Positions 28,306 to 36,081 of a stretch of 64,000 nucleotides of DNA are shown here, piece after piece. The position numbers were made by a program, and so were the translations under genes. Within the stretch, counting starts at the first letter, position 1. Every line of letters begins with the position of its first letter. A model generated the notes under the pieces. That model was not told where the DNA came from. It searched no databases and worked only from the letters and a program-made list of their open reading frames with translations. The stretch covers positions 62,001 to 126,000 of the forward strand of contig CAKOVI010000004.1 of assembly GCA_934121905.1 (NCBI GenBank). Direction: 5' to 3'. The DNA is from an uncultured Clostridia bacterium. GTDB taxonomy: Bacteria > Bacillota > Clostridia > TANB77 > CAG-508.

Positions 28306-28845
28306 ATGCTTTTTTCAAAAAATAAATTATTAAAATTCCAAATTTTTAGTGTGATTTTTACTTGGATTTTAGGGACCCTTTTGCATTTTACATATGAATG
28401 GTCAAATGAAAATATTATTATTGCAGCTTTTTCTGCTGTTAATGAGAGTACTTGGGAGCACTTGAAGTTATTATTTTTTCCAATGTTTATAACCACAGTC
28501 ATAGGATATTTTTATTTGAGACCAATGGAAGAGTATAAGAATTTTTTATGTGCTAAAACGATAGGAATCTTGTCAGCATTATCTTTTGTTGTTGTATTTT
28601 TTTATACTTATACGGGAATTATTGGAACTAATTTTGCTGTTTTAGATATTGGCAGTTTTTTTGTGGGGGTTCTTTTAGGGGAGTTTGTGGCTTATAAATT
28701 GATGAAAAATAATGTGAAGTGCAATAGATGGCTTGCTGTTATTGTTTTGTTGATGTTACTTTTATGTTTTGTTATTTTTACTTATTATACACCACACATT
28801 GGATTATTTAGAAATCCTGTGAGTGGTATATACGGAATATTATGA
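28306..28845 (+). CDS. DUF6512-like integral membrane protein
   Basis: 179 residues with five to six membrane segments. The early block FSAVNESTWEHLKLLFFPMF is characteristic of the DUF6512 family (unknown function). AGGAGG precedes ATG 28306. It shares the direction of pyrBI, but the 54-base gap and its own good ribosome site leave operon membership open. A strong hairpin follows. Confidence 0.65.
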   Translation: MLFSKNKLLKFQIFSVIFTWILGTLLHFTYEWSNENIIIAAFSAVNESTWEHLKLLFFPMFITTVIGYFYLRPMEEYKNFLCAKTIGILSALSFVVVFFYTYTGIIGTNFAVLDIGSFFVGVLLGEFVAYKLMKNNVKCNRWLAVIVLLMLLLCFVIFTYYTPHIGLFRNPVSGIYGIL

Positions 28846-28861
28846 TATATACAAGATAAAT

Positions 28862-28900
28862 AAAAACATAACCAATTTTAAAATAGTTGGTTATGTTTTT
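28862..28900. terminator. Bidirectional terminator
   Basis: AAAAACATAACCA pairs with TGGTTATGTTTTT; A tract on one side and T tract on the other. It separates the DUF6512 gene from the convergent cotJ operon. Confidence 0.8.
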
Positions 28901-28915
28901 CTGTAAAGTGTATTT

Positions 28916-29506
28916 TTATTTACATTCATTCATATAAAATTTCTTATCAGCAAGTTTATCCTGGACCTTACGTAAAGCCTCACCAAATCTTTGGAAATGA
29001 ACGACTTCTCTTTCTCTTAAAAATTTTAAAGGTTCAACAACATCAGGATTGTCTCTACATAAATCGATTAATTTTTCATAGGTAGCTCTGGCTTTTTGTT
29101 CAGCAGCCAAATCCTCTTGAAGATTTGCAATAGGGTCACCTTTACAAGCCAAGCAATTGGCACTAAAAGGAACACCAGCAGCGGATTGTGGATACACATC
29201 AACACCATGATCAGTATAATAAGCACTAAGACCAGCAGCCTCAATCTCTTCGATAGAAGCATTTTTAGTTAATTGATGAACAATAGTTCCAACCATTTCT
29301 AAGTGAGCTAATTCTTCTGTACCAATGTCATTCAAAATAGCTTTAGCATTTTGGTCAGGCATACCAAAACGTTGAGACAAATATCTAAGAGAAGCAGCAA
29401 GTTCTCCATCAGGACCACCATATTGAGAAATAATAACTTTAGCAAGTCTAGGGTCTTTACATTTAATATTTATAGGATATTGTAAAATTTTATTATAAGT
29501 CCACAT
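28916..29506 (-). CDS. cotJC: Spore coat protein CotJC, manganese-catalase-like
   Basis: 196 residues from ATG 29506 (MWTYNKILQYPINIKCKDPR); GGAGGAATGTT on the minus strand lies just upstream. Ferritin-like di-metal fold of the Mn-catalase family: E47-type GPDGELAASLRYLSQR, GTEELAHLEMVGTIVHQL, EQKARATYEKLIDL and REREVVHFQRFGEAL supply the Glu/His ligands. In Bacillus it is part of the inner spore coat. Its start overlaps the cotJB stop by one base (TAATG). Confidence 0.94.
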   Translation of the reverse strand: MWTYNKILQYPINIKCKDPRLAKVIISQYGGPDGELAASLRYLSQRFGMPDQNAKAILNDIGTEELAHLEMVGTIVHQLTKNASIEEIEAAGLSAYYTDHGVDVYPQSAAGVPFSANCLACKGDPIANLQEDLAAEQKARATYEKLIDLCRDNPDVVEPLKFLREREVVHFQRFGEALRKVQDKLADKKFYMNECK

Positions 29507-29838
29507 TAGAACATTCCTCCTTCCCAAGATTCCCAAGGCCAAGGCTCTTCAAGCCATCTCCATTTATTACAAGGGTAATTAATAGATAAAGGACCATAAA
29601 CCTTTTGATATTTATCAGTTAAATCCCTGTATTCCTTACAATATTTATTGTGTAAGCATAAAGCTTTTTCATCATCTGGATGAGTATCTAAATACAAAGC
29701 AAGTTCTTGTATTGCAAAAGCCAAACATTTAATTTCATTTAACATTTCAGCTCTTGTATTTTCTTTTTCACAGCATGAAGATTGGCAACAATCACTTGAA
29801 GATGCCATATTCATAGGATTATTTAAAGCAGCATTCAT
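29506..29838 (-). CDS. cotJB: Spore coat protein CotJB
   Basis: 110 residues. Cys-rich N-terminus (DCCQSSCCEKEN), then the CotJB core: EMLNEIKCLAFAIQELALYLDTHP and the C-terminal YPCNKWRWLEEPWPWE, which is diagnostic. It overlaps both neighbours by single bases, so translation is coupled. Needed together with CotJA and CotJC for coat incorporation in spore formers. Confidence 0.93.
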   Translation of the reverse strand: MNAALNNPMNMASSSDCCQSSCCEKENTRAEMLNEIKCLAFAIQELALYLDTHPDDEKALCLHNKYCKEYRDLTDKYQKVYGPLSINYPCNKWRWLEEPWPWESWEGGMF

Positions 29839-30203
29839 TATTCATTACACCCCTCTCCAATAGAATTAGTCTTTTCAAGAAAAGATATTTGTTTCATAGA
29901 ATCACAAGGTTCGTATGGACTTACAAGCTCTGGGAAAATAGTTCCATGTTTTAATCCAACACATGGCTTAAAAGTTTCATTCATAAATTGAATTGGAACA
30001 TAACTTTGAGCAAGCATAGGATTATCTGGAAAAACATCCATGTAATTATCATCGAATCCACATCCACAATTATCATTGTAATTTTGCACACTAGTTCCTA
30101 CATTATTACAGCAATTTTCGATAAGATTTGTATTTGTACAGTGATTTTGCATATTCATTAAATTGTTGTTCATACAACAGCAACGCATACATCTATTTCG
30201 CAT
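29838..30203 (-). CDS. cotJA: Spore coat-associated protein CotJA
   Basis: 121 residues, with a Cys/Asn-rich N-terminus (MRNRCMRCCCMNNNL) longer than in Bacillus CotJA, then the core LAQSYVPIQFMNETF and GLKHGTIFPELVSPYEPCD. AGGAGG precedes the ATG on the minus strand. First gene of the cotJABC operon. I could not assign a sporulation sigma-factor promoter upstream with confidence. Confidence 0.9.
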   Translation of the reverse strand: MRNRCMRCCCMNNNLMNMQNHCTNTNLIENCCNNVGTSVQNYNDNCGCGFDDNYMDVFPDNPMLAQSYVPIQFMNETFKPCVGLKHGTIFPELVSPYEPCDSMKQISFLEKTNSIGEGCNE

Positions 30204-30277
30204 TTTAGATTTTACCTCCTAAATAAGTTTATAGTATATAATATTATAAAATTCGACAAAATGTGATAAAATTTCGT

Positions 30278-30360
30278 ATTGGGGACGGTTCTTTTTCAGA
30301 AAAATGTTCCATTAAGACCCGGTTCCAATGGAACATTTCGTGAAAAGAACCGTCCCCAAT
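30278..30360. repeat. Nested palindromic repeat (copy 2)
   Basis: Outer arms ATTGGGGACGGTTCTTTT and AAAAGAACCGTCCCCAAT enclose an inner inverted repeat AAATGTTCCATT / AATGGAACATTT with GACCCGGTTCC at the tip. It lies in the divergent spacer between cotJA and the acyltransferase gene. Same family as copies 1 and 6. Confidence 0.85.
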
Positions 30361-30409
30361 CTGAAAAAATTTACAACTTCAAAAAAGTATGATATAATTT
30401 CCCCAAAAA

Positions 30410-30480
30410 GGACGTCACCAAAAGAGAAAATGCACCAAAAAGACCCGGTCCCAATGGAGCAAATGGGTCAAAAGGAGAAA
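30410..30480. repeat. Degenerate repeat fragment (copy 3)
   Basis: Contains CAAAAAGACCCGGTCCCAAT and surrounding CACCAAAAAG/GGGTCAAAAGG pieces of the family, but without a complete pairing arm. It forms the leader of the gene at 30483 and even supplies its AAAGGAG ribosome site. Confidence 0.6.
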
Positions 30481-30482
30481 AA

Positions 30483-31241
30483 ATGAAACAAATAAACTAC
30501 TACCAAACTTACCAAGATGACTTTGTCCAAAGCGAAAACCAAAATTACAAATTGCCAGAAGATTATCAATGGATACACAAAAATCCAATATACAAGATTT
30601 TTTCAGAAATACTATATAGGATTGCATATATAATAAGCCTAGTATATTGTAGATTTTTTCTACACATAAAAATAAAAAATGCTAAAATATTAAAAAAATA
30701 TAAAAAAGAAGGATATTTCATATATGGAAATCATACTCAACCAATAGGAGATGTATTTACACCTGCACACATTTGCAAAGGAAAAAGGATATATGTAATA
30801 GCAAATAGTAATAATTTAAAAGTGAAAATAATAGGAGGTTTACTTCCAATATTAGGAATTTTGCCAATACCAGATACCGCAAAGCAAATGAAAGATTTTA
30901 TGAAAGCTGTAAAACAAAGAGCAGTGGAAAGAAATTGTATAGTTATATACCCAGAGGCACATGTATGGCCATATTATACTAAAATTAGGCCATTTCCTAC
31001 GACATCATTTAAATTTCCAGTAGAGGCTGATACCAAATCATTTGCAGTAACAACCACATATCAAAAAAGAAAGTGGGGAAAAAAGCCTAAAATTACGGTA
31101 TATGTTGATGGACCTTTTAAGATAGATGAAAAGCTAGGCAAAAAAGAAAATCAGGAAAAATTATGCAATGAAATATATGACTGCATGAAAAAAAGAAGCA
31201 AAGAAAGTACATATGAATATATAGAGTATAGGAGAAAATAA
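30483..31241 (+). CDS. PlsC-like 1-acyl-glycerol-3-phosphate acyltransferase
   Basis: 252 residues. An N-terminal hydrophobic stretch (about 45-62) is followed by the acyltransferase block YGNHTQPIGDVFTPA (NHxxxxD) and, about 80 residues on, YPEAHVWPYYTKIRPF in place of the usual EGT motif. It would transfer acyl groups to lysophosphatidic acid or a related glycerolipid at the membrane. The EAH variant occurs in a Clostridia subgroup of the family; exact substrate unknown. It is followed within 4 bases by a GT8 gene, suggesting a shared lipid/glycan role. Confidence 0.8.
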   Translation: MKQINYYQTYQDDFVQSENQNYKLPEDYQWIHKNPIYKIFSEILYRIAYIISLVYCRFFLHIKIKNAKILKKYKKEGYFIYGNHTQPIGDVFTPAHICKGKRIYVIANSNNLKVKIIGGLLPILGILPIPDTAKQMKDFMKAVKQRAVERNCIVIYPEAHVWPYYTKIRPFPTTSFKFPVEADTKSFAVTTTYQKRKWGKKPKITVYVDGPFKIDEKLGKKENQEKLCNEIYDCMKKRSKESTYEYIEYRRK

Positions 31242-31244
31242 AGG

Positions 31245-32092
31245 ATGAATGTTTTATATTGTGGAGATAAAAATATAGAAGATGGACTAATCATTTCAGT
31301 TTTATCTTTATTGAAAAATGCTAAAACAATTCTAAATGTTTATGTATTAACAATAAATAGCAAAGAATGGGATATTAATGGTGTAACAGATAAATGTATT
31401 GATGTATTAGATAAAAAGATGAAGCTAATAAATAAAGAAAATAATATAAGAAAAATTGATATAACTGAAATTTTTGAAAAAGAAGTGCCAGCTAGAAATA
31501 TGAAAACTCGTTTTACTCCATGTTGTATGCTTAGACTATTTGCAGATGAAATTGATGAACTTCCAAATAAAATTTTATATTTAGATAATGACGTAATATG
31601 TAGAAAAGATTGCACGGGATTTTATAATCAAGATATGGAAGATTATGAGATTGCTCGGTTCTTTGGATTATTATGGAAAATGGTTTTTTAAAAATAAAAA
31701 AATAAAATTTAATTACATAAATTCAGGAGTATTACTATTAAATTTAGAAAAAATAAGGGAGACAAAATTATTTAAAAGGGCAAGACAAATGTGTCAGGAT
31801 AAAAGAATGTTCATGCCAGACCAATCATCATTAAACAAATTATCGGTTAGAAAGAAAATCGAAAAAAGAAAGTATAATGAACAACGCAAACTAAAAAAAG
31901 ATACCGTATTTCAACATTTCACAACAAGTTTTAGATTACTTCCATTTTTTCATAAAGTTACTGTAAAGCCTTGGAATATTGAAAAAGTTCATAAAAAGTT
32001 GAAAATTTTTGAATATGATGATATACTTATGCGGATATAAAAAAATACAAGATGAAATAAATCAAACAAATATCGTTAAAGGAAGGAATTAG
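31245..32092 (+). CDS. GT8 glycosyltransferase with two CGG +1 frameshifts
   Basis: Zero frame (31245-31691) gives NVLYCGDKNIEDGLIISVLS, the GT8 start, and LYLDNDVICRKDCTGFY, the DxD metal/sugar-nucleotide motif, then breaks after EDYEIA. The break is an in-frame CGG (31656); skipping C31656 gives GSLDYYGKWFF, NYINSGVLLLNLEKIRE and MPDQSSLNKL, the conserved second half. This frame ends LMRI at 32040, again through an in-frame CGG (32032). Skipping that C gives GYKKIQDEINQ and a stop at 32092, five bases before the next ATG; the longer end fits the usual GT8 pattern YDDILxEYxxIKxE. Full product about 281 residues. The next gene is also GT8. Without frameshifting the gene would be a pseudogene. 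Confidence 0.8.
31656..31659 (+). other. CGG-T +1 frameshift site in GT8 gene (first)
   Basis: Zero frame: ATT GCT CGG TTC TTT GGA, stop at 31689. +1: GCT (C) GGT TCT TTG GAT TAT TAT GGA. The restored Ala-Gly before the DYYGKWF block is the family pattern. No homopolymer is near. Confidence 0.75.
32032..32035 (+). other. CGG-A +1 frameshift site in GT8 gene (second)
   Basis: Zero frame: CTT ATG CGG ATA TAA. +1: ATG (C) GGA TAT AAA AAA ATA CAA GAT GAA, stop TAG 32090-32092. It adds 19 residues that look like the normal GT8 C-terminus. Weaker than the other sites because the zero-frame protein is only slightly short. Confidence 0.55.
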
Positions 32093-32097
32093 AAAAA

Positions 32098-33051
32098 ATG
32101 AATAAACAAATACCAATATTTTTTACAATAGATGATAAATATGCACCATATGTAAGTTGTGCGGTTACATCTATAATTGAAAACAGTTCAAAGGATTACG
32201 AATACAATATATATATATTGCATGATGGTTTAAGTAAAGAAAACATATCCAAAATTTCAAAATTACAAAGCAAAGGTTTTAATATAATTTTTAAAGAATT
32301 AAAAGAAGGAATGGAGCAAATTACAGATAGAGTAGAAAATAGGCTAAGATGTGACTATTTCACACTTACAATATATTTCAGATTATTTATTGCAGATATG
32401 TTTCCAGAATATGACAAGGGAATATATATAGATAGTGATGTAGTAGTTCCTGGGGATATTTCAGAATTGTATAATCATGAATTAGGAGATAACTTTATTG
32501 CAGCATCAACAGATAATTCAATACAGGGTATACCAGAACTTACTAAATATGTTGAAGAAGCGGTTGGAGTAAATAGATTAGAATATGTAAATTCTGGTGT
32601 ATTATTAATGAATTTAAAGAAAATGAGAGATGCAGAATTTAGTAAAAAGTTTTTGACACTATTAAATACATATCATTTTGACTCAATTGCACCAGACCAA
32701 GATTATTTAAATGCAATGTGTAACGGAAAAATTTTATATTTAAATGAAGAGTGGGACACTATGCCAGCAGAAGGAAAAATAGAACTAGAAAAACCAAAAC
32801 TTATACATTACAACTTGTTCCAAAAACCATGGTGTTATGATAATGTTCAATATGAAGAGGTATTTTGGAAATATGCTAAAAAAACTGATTATTATGATGA
32901 TATAGTTAACTTCAAAAATAACTATTCAGATGAACAAAAAGCATCTGACGGACAGTGCTTGGGTATTTTAGTTGGAAAGGGAAATAGCATTCCAGATAAT
33001 GATATTACTTTTAAAAAGATGTTTGAACAAGGAAAAAATATTAGGGTATAA
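32098..33051 (+). CDS. GT8 family glycosyltransferase
   Basis: 317 residues. PIFFTIDDKYAPYVSCAVTS at the N-terminus, RLFIADMFPEYDKGIYIDSDVVV with the D-x-D motif near residue 113, YVNSGVLLMNLKKMRD, PDQDYLNAMCNGKI and HYNLFQKPW are standard GT8 blocks (LgtC/glycogenin type retaining transferase using UDP-sugars). AAAGGAAGG precedes the ATG. In tandem with another GT8 gene and an acyltransferase gene; acceptor unknown. No CGG in frame. Confidence 0.88.
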   Translation: MNKQIPIFFTIDDKYAPYVSCAVTSIIENSSKDYEYNIYILHDGLSKENISKISKLQSKGFNIIFKELKEGMEQITDRVENRLRCDYFTLTIYFRLFIADMFPEYDKGIYIDSDVVVPGDISELYNHELGDNFIAASTDNSIQGIPELTKYVEEAVGVNRLEYVNSGVLLMNLKKMRDAEFSKKFLTLLNTYHFDSIAPDQDYLNAMCNGKILYLNEEWDTMPAEGKIELEKPKLIHYNLFQKPWCYDNVQYEEVFWKYAKKTDYYDDIVNFKNNYSDEQKASDGQCLGILVGKGNSIPDNDITFKKMFEQGKNIRV

Positions 33052-33060
33052 CTCATCGCG

Positions 33061-33213
33061 CCCCATCGGGACCGGTTCTTTTTGTGCCAGTGACCCATCG
33101 GGACCGGTTCTTTTTGGGACCATTTTTACTATTTTGATTTTTTAGCAAATTTGGTCCCAAAAAGAACCGGTCCCGATGGGTCACTGGCACAAAAAGAACC
33201 GGTCCCGATGGGG
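33061..33213. repeat. Long perfect palindrome with doubled units (copy 4)
   Basis: Two 62-base arms pair without mismatch: each arm carries two tandem CATCGGGACCGGTTCTTTTT-like units, the second reading into GGGACCA; the loop is about 29 A/T-rich bases. It lies between the stop of the GT8 gene and the stop of the convergent carboxypeptidase gene, where it could terminate both. Confidence 0.9.
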
Positions 33214-33218
33214 CAAAA

Positions 33219-34472
33219 TTACCTCAAAAGTTCAAACCAATCTCCAACAACCAATTTTTCCATAGAAACAAAATCAATTTTCTCAACACTACTATTAGAA
33301 ATCAAATTACATTCGGAAACAACTTCTCCATTTAAACAAAATTGAATTTTACCAATAATATCGCCTTTTGATATAGGAGCAGAAAGATTTTCACTTAAAG
33401 AAATATTTTGTTCAATATTAATATCATTGCCCTTTGAAATCAAAGTTCCACAATCAGATTCGCAAACGGCCTCAACAGTAGGAGATATACCTTTAGAAAT
33501 TTTGATAGATTTAACCGATTCATTTTTTTTTGCAAGTTCCTTATATTCAAAATTTGCAAAGCCATAGTCTAACAAGTTTGCAGCATTACTAAAACGGAGT
33601 TTAGAAGATGGAGCTTTCATAACAACAGCAATAAGACTAAGATTATTACGAGTTGCAGAAGCAGATAAATTATAAAGAGCAAGTGAAGTTGAACCAGTTT
33701 TTAGACCTGTACAACCATTATAATTTCTAACTAATTTATTTGTATTCACCAAACTTGATTTTCCATCACGAAGTGAATCCATATAAATTGTTGTATATTT
33801 TGTAATTTCAGGGTAGTCATTTAGCAATGCCCTAGAAAGCAAAGCTATATCATAACTTGAAGTATAGTGGTCATCTTCATCAATTCCGTGGCAATTTTTA
33901 AAATTTGTATCATTCATACCAAGGACTTTAGATTTTTCATTCATCATAGTAACAAAGTTTTCTTCTGTTCCACCTAAATATTCTGCCATAGCTGTAACGC
34001 AATCATTAGCAGATACTATGCAAATAGCTTTTAGCATTTCGTCGACAGTAAGTTCTTCTGTGGTTGTAAGCCAAATTTGAGAACCACCCATAGATTCGGC
34101 ATTAGCTGAACATGGAATTTTTGTATCATAAGATATTTTTCCTTGAGATATTGCTTCCATTATTAAGTATATACTCATAAGTTTTGTCACACTTGCAGGT
34201 CTTAATTTTTCATGACAATTATATGAATATAAAATTTGACCTGTTTTTTGCTCGATTAAAATACATGAACCGCAGTCTAAGTTTAGAGGATTTGAAGCAT
34301 CATCTATGTTATTAGACAAATTATTAGAAACCTCTAAGGTAAGGCTTGATGGTGATGTCCACATATATGACGAATAAGCAAAGACATGTGATGAAAAAAT
34401 CATTAGAAGCTGAAGTATAAGAATAATACTAAAAAAAGTAATTGTTAATTTTTTTGATGATAGTGATTTCAT
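33219..34472 (-). CDS. D-alanyl-D-alanine carboxypeptidase (DacF/PBP5 type)
   Basis: About 417 residues from ATG 34472 (MKSLSSKKLTITFFS), with GAAGGG at a good distance; two earlier in-frame ATGs lie too close to it. Signal peptide to about residue 30 (SHVFAYS). Serine peptidase S11 motifs: ASVTKLMS (SxxK), VSANDCV (SxN), GLKTGSTS (KTG). PBP5-C-like beta domain at the end (KGDIIGKIQFCLNGEVVSE). It trims pentapeptides of peptidoglycan outside the membrane. The spore-type relatives DacF and DacB are close, so vegetative or sporulation use cannot be separated. Confidence 0.9.
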   Translation of the reverse strand: MKSLSSKKLTITFFSIILILQLLMIFSSHVFAYSSYMWTSPSSLTLEVSNNLSNNIDDASNPLNLDCGSCILIEQKTGQILYSYNCHEKLRPASVTKLMSIYLIMEAISQGKISYDTKIPCSANAESMGGSQIWLTTTEELTVDEMLKAICIVSANDCVTAMAEYLGGTEENFVTMMNEKSKVLGMNDTNFKNCHGIDEDDHYTSSYDIALLSRALLNDYPEITKYTTIYMDSLRDGKSSLVNTNKLVRNYNGCTGLKTGSTSLALYNLSASATRNNLSLIAVVMKAPSSKLRFSNAANLLDYGFANFEYKELAKKNESVKSIKISKGISPTVEAVCESDCGTLISKGNDINIEQNISLSENLSAPISKGDIIGKIQFCLNGEVVSECNLISNSSVEKIDFVSMEKLVVGDWFELLR

Positions 34473-34559
34473 AAATAAAAACATTCCCTTCAATAAAAGA
34501 ATTTAGTTACTTTAATGTATGCTTAAATAGTTTTAATATGCGAAAAACTACCATAAAAT

Positions 34560-35328
34560 TTATGATAGTTTGAAAATTTTAACATAAACATAATTTTTAT
34601 CACAAGAAGAAGTAATTTTTATTTTAGTTCCAGTATTATTAACAAATTTAAAATCATAAGAGCCAAAAGCTACTGCTGCATCTTTTCCTTTAGGAACGTA
34701 GGGTACAGAATTACTATGTTCGTGTCTTTCTGTTACTTTTAAGTCAGAAACTTCAAGAACAGCATTATATAACGTAGAGCTTACTTGGCAGTTTCCACCG
34801 TCCAAGAGCTTCTATTTTTTTTCCATCTATAAATACATCTGCTTTTTTATACCCTTTATCTGTGGTTGCTTTGCCAACAGTATTGCAAAATGAAAAAGTT
34901 CCACCATTTTCAACAATTGTATCATTTAGAGTAGAGCATGTAATGGAAATGTTATTTTGTCTATCTGCTTCTTTAGTATAAATTTTTGTTGTAAAATCTG
35001 CAATCTGTGTTTCTATATTTTGAGGTTTAGCAGGTTCTTCAGCAGGCTTAGAAGGAGAATCAGAATTACCTGAACTTGTATTATTTGTACTTTCTGTATT
35101 ATTTGATGTAGTGTTATTAGAATTTTGTTCCTGAGGGGAACCAGAAGGTTGGTTATCAGAACTTTGAGAATTATCATTTGCCAAAACTCTGGTAGAATTA
35201 TATGGAAAATCATTTAGTTTAGAATTATTTGAATTAGAATTATTAGTTTGGCTTTTATAAAAATAGAATCCTAAACCTATACCAAATAAAATTAAGACAA
35301 TAGTTATAAAAATATATAATTTTTTCAC
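34560..35328 (-). CDS. VanW-like exported protein, +1 frameshift at CGG
   Basis: Two frames make one protein of about 255 residues. Frame 1 (GTG 35328 after GGAGGT) has a membrane anchor (about 4-22), a Ser/Asn/Pro linker, and TFSFCNTVGKATTDKGYKKA, VFIDGKKIEALG. Frame 2 continues GGNCQVSSTLYNAVLEV, ERHEHSNSVPYVPKGKDAAV and ends at 34560. Together they form the VanW core GGGxCQVSSTLYNA plus ERHxHSxxVxYVPxGxDA. The join is the in-frame CGG at 34800-34798; skipping its C restores the invariant Gly-Gly-Gly. VanW proteins are cell-wall-associated, with roles poorly defined outside vancomycin operons. No van genes are nearby. Divergent to the membrane protein gene at 35463. Confidence 0.82.
34797..34800 (-). 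other. CGG-T +1 frameshift site in vanW-like gene
   Basis: Minus strand zero frame: CTT GGA CGG TGG AAA CTG; +1: CTT GGA (C) GGT GGA AAC TGC CAA. The glycine restored is the central one of the family's G-G-G/N-C-Q-V-S-S motif. It is the only in-frame CGG of the gene. Confidence 0.75.
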
Positions 35329-35462
35329 AATTAACCTCCGATGTTTTTTTGTAGTATGTGCAAATTTTAATGAAATATTACATTTGTATTACATTTTAAA
35401 AAAAATATTGAAAATAAAAAAAATATAAGATAAAATAATGAAAAAACTAAGGAGGAAATGAT

Positions 35463-35990
35463 ATGAAAAAATCAACAAAATTACCACTAATATATTTATT
35501 AGGAATGCCAATTCTATTTATAGTTGCAAACTTTTTTGCAAGAACACATTTTGATGCTGCAGGTTCACCTTTTTATTTTAGTGTTATATTATATCCTTTA
35601 ACATATTTAATTTCAGGATTAATTGTTAAAAAAACAGACTATAAAACATCATTATTAATGATGGGAATAACACTAGTAATTGCATCATTAACATATGTAT
35701 TACAATGGGCAATGTTAGATTTTTTTGATGCGTATGTTATGATATATTCATTTTTATCATTTTTAATTTGTCAAATCATATTTATATACACATACGACTT
35801 TTTAAGAAAAATAGGTAGAGATACATATGGCTGGGTATTTATATTGGTATTAATAGTTAGTGCAATAGATAATGCATTTTTCGGAGCGGTAATTGAAGGA
35901 CAAACTATTAGTTTATCAATACTAGTAAGATTATTGTATGTTGTTGGTATACCAGTTGGATTAGCAAAAAAAACTGAAAAGAAAAAATAA
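35463..35990 (+). CDS. Six-helix integral membrane protein
   Basis: 175 residues with about six membrane segments and a basic C-terminal tail. LPLIYLLGMPILFIVANFFA and the later VFILVLIVSAIDNAFFGAVIEG resemble VUT/queuosine-precursor transporter-like ECF components, but no diagnostic motif could be confirmed. TAAGGAGG precedes the ATG. A terminator follows immediately, so it is monocistronic. Function unassigned. Confidence 0.6.
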   Translation: MKKSTKLPLIYLLGMPILFIVANFFARTHFDAAGSPFYFSVILYPLTYLISGLIVKKTDYKTSLLMMGITLVIASLTYVLQWAMLDFFDAYVMIYSFLSFLICQIIFIYTYDFLRKIGRDTYGWVFILVLIVSAIDNAFFGAVIEGQTISLSILVRLLYVVGIPVGLAKKTEKKK

Positions 35991-35996
35991 TAAATA

Positions 35997-36030
35997 AAAA
36001 AGAAATATTTGAAAAAATATTTCTTTTTTT
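35997..36030 (+). terminator. Hairpin terminator
   Basis: AAAAAAGAAATATTT pairs with AAATATTTCTTTTTT around GAAA-like loop, followed by T residues. It ends the gene at 35463 and lies just before a TACAAT -10-like box (36043) upstream of carA. Confidence 0.7.
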
Positions 36031-36081
36031 GTTTCTTTATGTTACAATAGGAAAGATAAATTAAAGAAAGGAAGAAGCAAA

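Noticed and set aside
471..35328. The four broken genes as ordinary pseudogenes
   Set aside because: Each has one lesion only, of the same kind and at the same codon, with no further decay downstream. This is possible but less likely than shared decoding or a shared sequencing artefact.
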